From the NCBI GenBank assembly GCA_015852425.1, contig JAAAIG010000735.1, positions 1 to 18,401 of the forward strand: DNA of 18,401 nt, in the 5' to 3' direction. Below, piece by piece: positions 1 through 10,347 of this stretch. The translations under genes were made by a program, and so were the position numbers. The stretch is from Gryganskiella cystojenkinii (taxonomy: Eukaryota > Mortierellomycota > Mortierellomycetes > Mortierellales > Mortierellaceae). Numbering within the stretch: the first letter of the stretch is position 1; each line of letters begins with the position of its first letter. The notes below the pieces were generated by a model that was given only the letters and a program-made list of their open reading frames with translations, was not told the DNA's origin and made no database searches.

Positions 1-11
1 TATAATGACAT

Positions 12-371
12 CTACCATTGGCAAAGACAAGCGCCATTTTTTTTTTTTTTTTTGGAAGTATCAACATGCGGGAAAAGATCAATCAGGTTGGTTCCATCCT
101 TACCAATTTTGGGGTTGCATACCAGACCCCGATCACAAAGCATGCCCAACATGGAAAACTACAGCACACTGCTATTTCAGACTGGAGGTCAATCGAAAGA
201 AGTGACAAAAAGCGTTCAGTATTGTGAGACTTTTTTTTTTGTGTGTGTTCACTGTCATCATTGTATCTCCACATGATGAATGTTTCAAGACGAGACTTAC
301 GACCAGCTCTTGGACGATAGTTGAATTTGGGAACGCATCGATGATGACGAGAAATATCGATAGTGAGCGTA
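12..371 (-). CDS. 3' exons of an unrecognised gene at the left edge
   Basis: Not recognised. One exon (371-301) follows a TCTAAC branch point and a CATAG acceptor, and ends at a GTAAGT donor at 300-295. It reads RSLSIFLVIIDAFPNSTIV and so on, hydrophobic with C-rich codons. An acceptor CTGTAG at 164-159 joins a second exon from 158 in the same phase, containing LCDRGLVCNPKIGKDGTNLI and then DLFPHVDTS. The two exons are open across the junction, which supports the model. The end is unclear: reading continues through a 17-A tract (53-37) as KKKKKN to a TAG at 14-12, or a GTAAGG donor near 97 starts another intron and the gene runs off the window. Upstream exons were not found. It may be part of the same gene as the membrane exon at 1502-1775. 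The other strand of the second exon is also open, so strand choice rests on the splice signals. Confidence 0.4.
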
Positions 372-1501
372 CTATGTGAGTGACCACCAGACAAGACAAA
401 AGATGGTTAGATTTCTCTGTCGAATTTTTTTTGTGCCTGAATTTTCCACGATGGGGAGATGCAGGAACTGATAAGCGAGAGTAAGTAAGAAAATATCCGA
501 TCCGAGTTCAGGAACCGGCTTGTTCAATTTGCAATCGACTGATTGATCGCTTAATGTTTCAGCTACTCAGTCTCCAACTTTTCTGAACTGTCCATTCCTT
601 CCCAGGAACAACCTACTTCTCGCTGCCATGTTTTTCTGTGTCCCTCTTCTTCGCCCCCGTGTAACCTTTGCGCGAGTTGTTCGGTTAAGAAACTTCTTCA
701 AGGCGTGATCGGGCGGATCGCCGCCCCCCCTCTCTCTCCATTCCTGTTTTTTCGGTCGCCTTTTTTTGAATCCTTGTAGCTTGTCTATCTTTGCTCCCAT
801 TCGAGGAAACTTTTCGATCGAGTCCAGTCGTCAGGGCTCAATCGAAGAAACGTGGCCCACAACCCCTCATTAATCTTCAAGGACAACATTTGATTTGATG
901 TCCTCGAGGAAACGATAGAACTGCAAAAAAGGCACCACCTCTATTTTTTTTTCAGTTCAATCACAGCCAAAAGAAGAGGGAGAACCGAAAGGTTGTTGAA
1001 CGGAGTAAAAATTGAGGCAAGTGAATTTGAAACGATGGGGGGAGAGGGGGAGGTGGACTTTTTTTGCTGCCAGGCGACCGATTGGAGGAAGTGGAGGAGA
1101 GATGCCGGCTTCTTATCCGGCTCTTAACAAGTTCTTCCCGTTTTCTTTGTCCCTCCCTCTTTGAGGTCAAGAAAATCCCTCGTTCTGTGAACCATCCTCC
1201 CACGTTTCCCAGTCCGGGAGAAAGACTGTAGCACAACTGGTAGTTTTTTTGTTCTTGTCATAAAAAAAAAAAAGAAACTGCCGCTCGCACAGAAAACCCC
1301 GCTCAAGCAAGCTCGCCCCATCCAGCGCTCGACCTTTTTGATAAATTACGAGAAGACAGAAAAGAAGGTGCAACCAGTCACTGAGGAGGAGGAGGAAAGT
1401 GATCTTCAATATAAAAAAAAGAGAAATATAAAAAAATTGATTGAAGAGAGTTTGTTAAAAAAAAAGGGTACATGAAGTGTTTTCAGCGAGCTTTGACTTA
1501 C
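372..1501. other. stretch without a convincing gene
   Basis: Open frames here are short, rich in low-complexity K/R/E or F/S/P runs, and lack the C-ending codon bias of the neighbouring genes. The minus strand is pyrimidine-rich around 1080-960 with several A/T homopolymers, which fits promoter, leader or long-intron DNA. A minus-strand open stretch near 955-805 follows a pyrimidine-rich GCAG acceptor and contains INEGLWATFLRLSPDDWT, but it has no usable donor and ends in a stop. It could be a missed exon of the left-edge gene, but I cannot support it. Confidence 0.5.
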
Positions 1502-1775
1502 CCAACAATCCTGCGATTGAGAACGCACAAAAGGACTCGATGGGTTTTGGGCGAATGCCTCCGTCTGGATGATGAAAGTCAATCGTCGGTCCGGGTGGTG
1601 TGAGGTGATATCGTTTCCGCGCCCAGAGAATGCCATAGCCGATCGCGGCCAAGACCAGATAACAACAGACGCAGAGGATCAGGACCCATTGGATAATCAT
1701 CCTTTCATGGGCACTGCGACAGGATGTAATGTCCACGCGCCAATCGCAGTCGACTGGTCCGTCGGCAACATCCAT
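1502..1775 (-). CDS. N-terminal exon of an unrecognised membrane protein
   Basis: The exon encodes 91 residues plus one base of the next codon and ends at a GTAAGT donor (1501-1496). Codons are strongly C/G-ending, unlike the flanks. A short Cys-containing N-terminus (MDVADGPVDCDWRVDITSCR) precedes one clear membrane helix at about residues 27-51, including WVLILCVCCYLVLAAIGYG, followed by a basic WARKRYH stop-transfer. Then comes a polar loop and a second hydrophobic start, KPIESFCAFSIAGLL. That layout suits an N-out multi-pass receptor- or transporter-like protein (inference). An alternative start is an acceptor at 1794-1793, because the frame stays open upstream as VFSIVY. I could not place the second exon: the acceptors I checked downstream (for example near 1403 and 1380) give the wrong phase or hit stops. 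The family is not recognised. Confidence 0.5.
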
Positions 1776-3404
1776 GTAAACGATAGAAAAGACTGGAGAG
1801 AAATAAAAAAAAAGGAAGGACTAGAAAATTCGGTGGCGCTGGGAACCAAGTTTCTATTTGGCGGAATATTTTGGTATGTGAAGTGGAGGCAGAGAGAACA
1901 GTCTGCTTAAAGAGGGCTGTTGTTCGTGGAAACGTTTGCGGCTGAGAGAAAAAGAGACAGGAGGTCGAAAAGAACAAAAAAGGGGCGATAACGGTTGAAA
2001 GTAGAGTAGGGATGGGGTTTATGGAGTTGGATCCAAAAGTAAAAAAAAAAAAATACTGGAAGGAGAGATAGATCGTCTTTCCTCTGTCAGGTCCTCGTTT
2101 TTTTTGAACCTGATGAATCTTGTTGAAAGATAGATCAGCCAATTATTGTTTTTTGGTTGCTTTTAGGCGGAAGAGTCGAAGGACGGTAGCACAACAAGCG
2201 AGTCGATGATGCTATTTCAGTGAGCACTTTTTTATGCCAAACGGAAAGGAAAAGGCGATAAAAAAACCAAAAAAGGGCGCTTGTTTGGAAAGAGTGGGTA
2301 ACGATGAGAGAATAATTCAAAGCGCAAGCTGCGCTAAGAATCGAGCAGTGACGAGTGTTGCTTCAAAAAGAGCGAGGATCGGATAAATGCCGTCGATCAA
2401 AGTGCACAGTCGTTGTCGGTCAGGTCTGTGAGTTAGTCAATCCTCTTCGTGAAGTGGGGGAGACTAATACAACAGTTAGGCGCGGGGGAGTCAAAGTTGA
2501 GCCGTGAGAAAAGGTGCGCGGAGTGGGAAGAACAGTGAGTGAAAATCGATACGTTGGGTTGGACGGAAGGTTGGAGTGTAAGAGTGGAGAGGAAAGGGTA
2601 GGAAGAGAGGAAGAGAAGAAGGAGGAGGAATTAAGGGCCGATCGCTCTTCAATAAGATGTGAGCAACGTTGGTTCGACGACGACGAAAGAAAAAAAAAGA
2701 ATGAAGAATGAGGAACAAAGAAAACGGAGAAAAAGAAAACGAAAGGACGAAAGAAGAGGCGAAATGTCCGAGGTTTGCGCCTGGTTCGATGAAGCGAACG
2801 GACAAAGAAAAATGGAAGAAAGGAAAGACTGATCGAAATCAAGCTTTCAATTGAAAAAAGGGAAATACAGTTTGTGAAGCCAAGTCAAAAAGGCAGGTGC
2901 ACCGTGGTTCCCTTGTAGACTTGTCCGTGTGGACCTGAAAAATAATTGTAATGGACCCGACCGAGGCCCTCTTTTTTTCGTGCGTTCAAAGAGGCTGGGT
3001 ACCATAGCCCTCCTGGCTATTTTTAAAAAACCTTTAGCCTGCTGCATTCCAAAAGAAGGACACAACAGGGCTGCTGATGTGAGAACAATCTCTATCTGAC
3101 AAGAGTTCTTTTATTTTCTCTAATTGAATACATAGAGCACAGACAGCTCGCATCTGATCAGTTATTTTTTTTACTTGTTTTTTTGAGGTCAGCCGTAAGC
3201 AGCATTCATCATCATTCCCTCTTTCCTCCAGGCCTCGGTCACATCCATCCATCCAAGGAAATTCTGTTCTTCAAAGAAGAAAAAAACCTTGCCGTTATTT
3301 TTATTTGGGAACCAGGAATCTGTTGTTTTCTTTTCCCTGTCCCGGACATCGTCTTACTACCAACTCTCCAACAAACGAAGCAATCCACCAACCAAAAGAC
3401 CTAT
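1776..3404. promoter_or_regulatory. divergent intergenic region between the membrane-protein exon and the Kv channel
   Basis: About 1.6 kb with no supported gene. Both flanking coding sequences point away from it, so it should hold two promoters and leaders. From about 2430 to 2760 the plus strand is heavily purine-biased, and the long minus-strand frames there are F/S/P/L runs caused by that bias. T/A homopolymers occur near 2041, 2100 and 3165. The frame of the channel stays open from 3183 to its ATG at 3405 without another in-frame ATG, so 3405 is the first possible start in that exon. Confidence 0.5.
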
Positions 3405-5608
3405 ATGCCTCGAAGACCCTTCAAGCGTCTGCAGGACGAACCCGAGGATATTGACACTGGGATTGATACCATTGAAATGACTGAGCCCAACAGTCATCAT
3501 CACAACACCAACAATGCAGTTTCGCCTTCTTCTGAACGAGCGAGTTCTTCTTCCTCAAGACCAGCACATGAGCCACAACCACGGAGGTCGATGCATCAGG
3601 TTGACATGGACCTGGAGTGGCCCATGATTGACATTCCTCAGGAGCTCAGAGAGATGAACGTCGACCAGGATGACTCGCATACTCGGTCCAACTCACAGGC
3701 AAATGCCATCAGGGTAATACATTTTACGAAAACGGGTCCAACTTTGCTCTCTGAGCCCGGCAGCACTGCCCCTGCTCTGGATTGGGCCGATCCTTCTGAT
3801 TCTGTGCACTCATCGTGTCCTCGCGCGACAGTGACACGTTGTTGACCCTTCATTTTCTTTTCTTTTGTCTTCATATTATCATATTAGAACCAATTCAAGA
3901 GAAAACTCTTTTTACTCCTCGAAGATCCATCCTCTAGCAATACAGCGTTCGCGCTCAATGTATGGGTTTCCTTTGCAATCGTTCTTTCGGCCGTGATCAC
4001 TACGATCGAGACCATTCCTTCCTTCCGATCCACGGACTCTATCATTTGGTACGGTTTCAACCAAAATAACCCAGGATTTTTTTCTTGTTCTCTTATTCTT
4101 GCGAATGTGGATTCAGATTACCCTGCATGATCAATGTCGCACTGTTTGTGAGCACTTGGTTTCGAGCCGCGCGTTCTTATCATATCTACTCTTTCCTTCG
4201 CTCCTTCTGGTTTCTCAATTTTCTAGGTTCGACTTTGAGACAGTGATGGTGGCGTTCTTTACCATTGAGTTTGGCGCGCGCGTCATTGCTCATTCGGACT
4301 CCATGAAGCAGCTCAAGAAGTTCTTGCTCTGTAAGACAGACCCTTTGCTTGTCTGGGTTAGCCTCCTCTCCGTGTAAGCTTTGGATAGTGACCCGAGATA
4401 CTATGGTCCTAACAATTTATTTTGTCCTGACTTGTTCTATAATCTAGCTCCATTGGCCATTATCGACATCCTCTCTATCCTCCCATACTACATCGAATTG
4501 GCTCTCACGAGGGATACGGTACGGTTTACTAATTATAAGACTTATTTTGAGTAACTGGAAAGAGAGGGAGACAAACGGACACGACAACGAAGAATACTAA
4601 ACAGTCAAGTTTCTCTTCGCCATTTTGATCCGATTAGACTGTGTTCTTCCGATTCACGATTTTGCGTCTATTCCGCCTGTTGCGAGTCTTCAGGACGTTT
4701 AAATATTCTTCCACGATTATCATGACGATCGAGGTTATGATCGTCGCTATCAAAAGGAGTATGGATGCACTGAGCGCGTTGTTTTTCTTCTTGATCACCG
4801 GCACCATGCTATTTTCCACCTTGCTCTACTTTGCCGAGAGAGGTAAAAAAGAAAAAAAGAAAAAAAAAGAAAAATAGAGAACATGGCTTTGAATCAGTTG
4901 ATGGAAAGAGTCTAATTTTTAGCCTTTTTGTATACTGACATATTTTTGTCTTCTTGCTAAAATTTAGGCGAATGGGACGAAGATCGACAAAAGTTCATCG
5001 ATGCCAACAACAACCCTAGTACTTTTGACAGCATCCCCTCTGCATTCTGGTTCGTCATGGTGACCATTACGACAACAGGATATGGCGATATGGTGCCAAC
5101 AACGTTTGTCGGCAAATTGATCTCGTTCCCGGCCATGATGTGCGGTGTCCTCTTGATCACCCTGCCTTCCATCATTATCGGGCGAAACTTTACACTTGTC
5201 TGGGAGGCAATGCAACGGTATAAGCGCCAAGCAGCCGCGAACATGCGGGAGACCAGTGCTGCTTCGAACGAGGGTACGTTCTTGTTTTTCGCTCCTTGGA
5301 TTGGTATGTCTTCTATATTTTGTATTTACGATTTTTGAACGCTTGCCCTCATCTCTGATTTAGCCGACGCGAGAGAAAGTTTTGAAAGCCGGCACTCTTA
5401 CCAATCGGAGACCGCACGGCCTGGGTATGCATCCTTGGGAACCGATAGTATCCTGCCAGGACAACAAGAGATGTTGGATCGGATCCAGACTATGACCCAG
5501 GTCTTGAAACAGAACCAACAGACCATGGACGCATTACAAAAGATTCTCGAGACACATCAACTCGTCCCCAAGAAATCGCCTTTTGAGGACCCTGTTCGCT
5601 TGTCATAG
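3405..5608 (+). CDS. voltage-gated potassium channel, 6TM Kv type
   Basis: Exons 3405-3713, 3888-4048, 4227-4330, 4448-4518, 4638-4842, 4968-5273 and 5364-5608 join in phase to 466 residues. The protein should be a plasma-membrane or organellar K+ channel opened by depolarisation. S1 is about residues 127-147, S2 158-178 (FDFETVMVAFFTIEF), and S3 193-209 (PLAIIDILSILPYYIEL). S4 is 220-238 with R225, R228, R231, R234 and K237 every third position. S5 is about 256-281. The pore helix leads to the K+ filter TTTGYGD (318-324), and S6 is 334-358. The usual Kv PVP bend in S6 is PSI here (350-352). The first ~100 residues are S/H/N/P-rich with no T1 tetramerisation domain that I can see. A Q/L-rich predicted coiled coil at about 421-450 may assist assembly. 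It converges with the pyrophosphatase. The fold is certain; gating and location are inferred. Confidence 0.93.
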
Positions 5609-5892
5609 AACCAGACACAGGAACCCACTGTTTTTATGCCTAATCCTTCAACATCTACCGCTTGTAATTGCCCTTTTTTGCAATTCTATACCATCTTCAC
5701 CTTTTCTCTAGTTGCCTTTCGACTCAATCTTCTCTCACTGTTTTTCAATTTCTTGTGTGAATTTTCATTTCGTTGTTGTTCTCATGTTCTTTGCTGCTTT
5801 TCTGACATAGACTGCATTCTTTTACTAATTATTAAAAATGAGACCTAATAGCTTTTTGGAAAGTGATTCTTTTCTATGAATGCAATTGTTTA

Positions 5893-5919
5893 TTCTTCTT
5901 CTTCTTCTTCTTCTCCTTC
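5893..5919. repeat. TTC trinucleotide microsatellite
   Basis: Seven perfect TTC units are followed by TCC TTC TT, in non-coding DNA about 285 bases after the channel stop codon. No function is evident. Confidence 0.9.
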
Positions 5920-6154
5920 TTATGAGATACTTGAGTTGATGTTTGGGAAAGGGAGGGTATATTTTACTTGTCTGTGTTCAGAGTTTCGGGTGAAGGTTCT
6001 TTGCCCTGTTCGAAAGAGAAATTAGAAAAAGAGCAGGGAGATAATGCAAGAAATGGTTAGAGAGGCGGCGCCGTTTTGAGTCCCGCACCTCCACAACTCT
6101 TCCTTTCTTTTCCTTTGAAAAACGACTGACGAAATGTTGTTTGCTGTTTCTTTT

Positions 6155-6160
6155 TTTATT
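6155..6160 (-). terminator. putative poly(A) signal for the pyrophosphatase gene
   Basis: AATAAA on the minus strand, about 120 bases downstream of the pyrophosphatase stop codon. The position fits, but fungal signals are degenerate and the cleavage site is not visible. Confidence 0.45.
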
Positions 6161-6279
6161 ACAAACCCTCAATCACAAATAGATGTGATCGAAACGAGGA
6201 CTTTATCGAACCTGAAATGAGGAAAGGGAGGAGAAGGGGAGGGGAGGGGGGATACACTGAAAATAGAAAAGACAGATAT

Positions 6280-7692
6280 TTACACGTTGTTGACGTAGAA
6301 CCACTTGTCGACCGAGGAGTCGATGGGAGCAGCGGGCTTGGGCGAAGCAGCAGGGACGTTGTGGACGACCTTGTCACCAGCCGAAACCTTGTAGGGGCTG
6401 CCCTCAACAGCGACGTTGGCACTGTGAGTTTCATTAAGAAGAAAAAAGTTAGAAAATTCGTATTGCTCAAAATCAAAATTGAGTAAACACTATACAAGAG
6501 AGGAGGCGATATTCATTCCATCACAAACAAGAAAACAAGCGATCGCAAAAAAAAAAAAAAAAAGAGCGAAGGATACTTACACCTTGATGTCGTAGGACTC
6601 GGCCTTGGAGGGAATCTGGGCAGTGATCAGACGCTTCCAGGCAGCGTGGGTGTCCTCGACGACCTTGAGGGCATAGGCCTTGTTCTTGGCCGCACCGTCA
6701 AAGGCAAACTGGTTCTCGGGCTTGCCATCGGGGATCTTGTAGATACGGAACCAATCGCGGGTGGCATCAATGAATCCGGGCATGTGCTTCTCAACATCCT
6801 CAACATCGTTCAACTTCTCGGCGAGGGGATCCTTGACATCGATAACGAGGACCTTCCAGTCGGTCTCACCTATTTTACAAGGGGAAAAAAGAAGGAATTG
6901 AGTGGAGATTAGAAAAATGAACCCCAGGAATTACTTTGTTAGGACAATTTGTATTGTTTTTCATTGAGCAAATTTGTCCAAAAATATATTCTTCTAACCC
7001 TCATCCAAAAGAGCCATGACACCGAGGACCTTGACTTGCTTGATCTGGCCAATGTGGCCGACGGCCTCACCAATCTCGCAGACATCCAAAGGATCGTTAT
7101 CACCCTTGGCGCCAGTGTCCCTGTCGATGTGAGTGGGATCTTCCCAGGTCTAGAAATAACACGAAAAAAAGGAGATTCGCGATGATGGCGTGATCAGTTT
7201 TCAGGTTTTCATCATATCTTTTCTTTCTTCTTCTTTTCTCTACGATCAGATCAAAAGGTTAAAGGAGAAAAAAAACCCGTACCTGGGGAAGAGCACCATA
7301 GTTCCAGATGTATCCGTGGTGGGGGAAGCAGTTACGGACGAAACGGAGCTTGCCCTTCTTGACATCCTGCTTGATGGGGTTGAAGTCCTCATCCTTGGAG
7401 ATCTCGAGCTTGGCGTTGGACCAGCGGGGGATCTCGACAATCATGTTGAAGACGTTCTTGGCCTCGTTGGCGTGAAGAGGAACGTCGTGGAAGGCAGAGA
7501 CGGGAGAGCCGTTCTTCTCTATTAGATCGATTTAATATGATGATATTCGCGGCAACGACGTTAGAGAAAGAAAAAAAAAGAGTGCCCACAATACAATAGC
7601 TATAAGGAGGTACGGTATATTTTTTTACCAATGAAGACGCGGTGCTCGAGGGTGTTGGGGGCACCAACGACACGGGTAGTGAAGTGGGACAT
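6280..7692 (-). CDS. IPP1: soluble inorganic pyrophosphatase (family I)
   Basis: Exons 7692-7629, 7518-7283, 7149-6999, 6869-6581 and 6421-6280 join in phase to 293 residues, close to the yeast enzyme (287). It hydrolyses pyrophosphate to two phosphates with Mg2+, driving polymerase, tRNA-charging and activation reactions; it is expected in the cytosol. The signature GDNDPLDV lies at 116-123 with metal ligands D117, D119 and D122. D149, D154 and K156 in DEGETDWK also match the conserved active-site positions. WSNAKLEI and GKLRFVRN carry the phosphate-binding Lys/Glu and Arg. The C-terminus ([12 protein letters not shown], later DKWFYVNNV) is typical of fungal and animal enzymes. The start, [10 protein letters not shown], has no presequence, so the mitochondrial paralogue is unlikely. 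Codon bias is strongly C-ending, suggesting high expression. It is divergent from the RRP14 gene. Confidence 0.97.
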
Positions 7693-8411
7693 ATTGAAGA
7701 GAGAGTTGATGATGGAAGGGGTGGAGTGAAGAGTGCGTGTGCGAATGGGAGTTTGAAAGGAGGAGGAGCGGAGGATGCGAGCGGTTGTAGAGATCAGGGA
7801 AGCCAGGATGGAAAAAAAAGAAAGAAAGAAGAGGAGATGGAATTGAGAACGTGAAGGAACAAAAGAATCGTAGGAATGAGACGAACGCAGCTTGGTCACT
7901 GTGGTCCGGGTCCGTTTCCCCTGTTTTCTGACAAAGAGTGACTGCTACCGATCTGACCCTGGTGCTCCTCAACCGTCTCCTTTATCTTCTTAGATACAAC
8001 TCTCTGTAAAGCATCTTGAGAATCTAATAACGAAAATCGATCACTGTGGAAGGTCGACTAACTCACCGCTCCAGCTTTCCCAGCCTACTTGGAAATGAGA
8101 GGCATGGGAAAAAGTGCAACCGCTGTTTCCGATACGCGACATAGATCAATCACGTGATTTTTTTGGCAGAGATCAACAGCCAAATTTAACTGGTGGCTTG
8201 TGTTTATAGCAAAAATAAGAGGAAAAAAGAAAAAAAAAAAAAGTTGCGGCCACAGACAGAGACAGACAGACAAAAGGAACCATTGCTTTGCTGCCTGAAT
8301 GCTGTTCTTGTTCACTCAGTCCCATCTCCTTACTGTGTAGCATCCATTTACCCTCTTCATCCGCCCCTTTTTCCGACTCTCTCTCACACACACTCTCATA
8401 CATAACGCAGC
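7693..8411. promoter_or_regulatory. divergent promoter between IPP1 and RRP14
   Basis: About 720 bases between two start codons on opposite strands. The 3' end carries a CT/CA-rich leader (around 8375-8400) just before the RRP14 ATG, and the IPP1 side is pyrimidine-rich on its own strand. A poly-A run lies near 8228-8242. No gene is supported here, and I cannot identify a specific factor-binding site. Confidence 0.5.
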
Positions 8412-10200
8412 ATGTCCACCCAGTTTGCATTGGATGGTCTAGAGGTGCGTTTGACCTCCTCTCATTTGTTCTTGTGCAACTTTTGCTAATTGCAGCCTCG
8501 AGCAAAACAGTCGACAGCTTTCTTTTTCTTCAACCTCTCCTCTAACATTGTTCCTTGTGTCTTCCTCGAACCGGCTATGTTTTATTATGATATAACAGGA
8601 GAGGATCAAGACTCACGGTAGCGAGTTTGATTCCTTGCTGAAGTTGATCCCTGCCCAGTATTATATCACACAAGAACTCACAGAAGAAGAGCAGGTTAGT
8701 CAATCGAACCTGAGACGTTGTTGACATCTATCAATCTCCAAATCAAGAACTTGGACACTGACCTACCCTGTCACTCACTTACCCCATGTGAACCATATAG
8801 AACTCAAAATACCAACATAACAAGAAGAGAAGTGCCCCAAAACAGGAGATCAAGGAGCGGTCAAAGAAGGCAAAGAAGGCCAAGGTACGATCTTGAGGAC
8901 ATGGATCCTTCCGGATCAGACTGCCGTGGATTATCCCAGCTACTTGTGCATCAATGTTGATTCAAAGGCGCATGACAATCTTTTTAGATTCTAGAATGCT
9001 GACCATTTTGAGCCTCTTTCTATCACCTCTTGCCCTTCACTCTCACACAGCTCGACCCCGAGAACATGAAGTCAATCGCAGATATCCAAACAGAGATGGC
9101 CAACAAGGAGGACAGTGAGGGCGAGGATGAGGATGAGGATTCCGAGAACGATGCTGACCTTGTCGACTCTGATGAAGAAAACGCTGTCGAGGATGACTCG
9201 GAGGCACCTGTGATTAAGAAATCGACCCACAACTTTGACGGACTTCTTGCTCAAGTCCAGAACGTAGCCCAGACCCCAGCACAGGGTCCCAAATCGATCA
9301 CAGAACTTCGTGCCAAGCTCGAGGAACGTCTTGCCAAGCTCCGTGGACGTCGTGGAAACAATGCCGCGGATGCAAACGCTGCCGGTGCTGCCAAGCCCAC
9401 GTCCCGTCAGGCTATTTTGGAGGCTCGTCTGAAGAGGAGAAAGGACAAGAAAGCATCACAAAAGCTCGCCAAGGAGAAGCGTGCCAACGGTGGTTCCGAG
9501 GGTCTGTTGGTCAAGGAGGCCGAGGGTTCATCCTCGGCAAACGGTGGCCGTCCCTCTGCGTCCTCGATCAACGACAAGGGTGAGGTCCGTTTCAGCAAGT
9601 TTGAGTTTGCGGGTATGCAAAAGAAGAAGAAGGGTCCTACGGATGCTCAGGGTCAACTCAAGATGGTTGAGGCTCACAAGGAGAAGCTCGCGGCTTTGCA
9701 AGTTGCGGATCCCGAGAAAGCTAATGCATTGAAGGAAAAGGACACATGGAAGAAAGCTCTTCAATTGGCCTCGGGTGAGAAGGTCAAGGACGATGTCAAG
9801 CTCTTGAAGAAGACGATCAAGCGTGAGGAGACGTTTAAGAAGAAGTCCTCGAAGGAGTGGGGCGAGCGCAAGTCGACGGTGGCCAAGACAAAGGATCAGA
9901 AGCAAAAGAGACGCGAGGATAACCTCAAGGCCCGTCTGGATCAGGCCAAGAACAAGGGCAAGAAGGGCGAGAAGAAGAAGGCTGGTGATAAGAAAGGAGG
10001 CAAGGGAGGAAAGCCCAAGGCCGTAAGTTCATCATCCTTGTATTCTTTTTTGAAATAGATGTCGTCTCGTGTTTTTTGTGTTCTCTTTCAATACTAACGT
10101 ACTGTCACCTTCCCTTCTCCTTTTCTTTTCTCCTCTACAGCGCGCAGGATTCGAGGGTAAAAACAGCAAAAAGCCTTCTTCCAAGCCATCCAAGAAATAA
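8412..10200 (+). CDS. RRP14: SURF6/Rrp14 family nucleolar ribosome-biogenesis protein
   Basis: Exons 8412-8444, 8599-8694, 8801-8884, 9051-10022 and 10141-10200 join in phase to 414 residues. The family acts in the nucleolus in maturation of pre-rRNA, mainly the large-subunit precursor. The N-terminus has the family's LIPAQYYI segment (about 27-34), followed by KKRSAPKQ, a KKAKKAK basic run and LDPENM (from 72). An acidic stretch (about 91-131, EGEDEDEDSEND and similar) separates this from the C-terminal SURF6 domain. That domain starts at SITELRAKLEERLAKLRG, includes KFEFAGM, and ends in a long K/R/E-rich helix with GERKSTVAKTKDQKQKR and a final RAGFEGK. The third exon could use an acceptor 45 bases further on, but that would remove KKRSAPKQ. 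Convergent with COQ9, with 147 bases between stop codons. Confidence 0.95.
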
Positions 10201-10277
10201 ACAAGCATTGCATTTATCATTTTACAAAAAAGAACAAAAACTCGTCCTTGTATAATGTTTAAATAGATGGTCATATG

Positions 10278-10283
10278 TTTATT
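10278..10283 (-). terminator. putative poly(A) signal for COQ9
   Basis: AATAAA on the minus strand, 65 bases after the proposed COQ9 stop codon. The spacing is plausible and it supports the short last exon ending at 10348. Confidence 0.45.
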
Positions 10284-10347
10284 ATGCGGATGTTATCTTT
10301 TATGCGATGGTTGCTCGACGAGGAAAATCGGGCTATGTTGGATGCGT

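Larger units (their letters stand above)
5609..6279. other. convergent 3' region
   Basis: The channel and pyrophosphatase stop codons face each other across about 670 bases. It is T-rich, with no supported gene; the small open frames lack recognisable protein features and codon bias. It holds the TTC microsatellite and an AATAAA on the minus strand. Confidence 0.6.

Noticed and set aside
1..227. Plus-strand frames over the left edge, including MREKINQVGSILTNFGVAY
   Set aside because: They look moderately coding, but the minus-strand splice donor, branch point, acceptor and matching phase favour the minus reading.
567..800. Minus-strand 77-codon open frame, Lys/Arg-rich
   Set aside because: Codons are A/G-rich without the C-ending bias, the sequence is low-complexity, and no splice or family support exists.
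2420..2842. Minus-strand open frames of 104-140 codons
   Set aside because: The translations are F, S, P, L and R runs produced by pyrimidine bias; there are no motifs and no codon bias like the real genes.
4049..4226. Extra small exon inside the second channel intron
   Set aside because: Using the GATTCAG acceptor near 4118 would create a TGA at the join. A single intron ending at TTCTAG restores S2.
9528..9905. Minus-strand 125-codon frame with Leu/Arg runs
   Set aside because: It lies fully inside the large RRP14 exon and is its antisense shadow.
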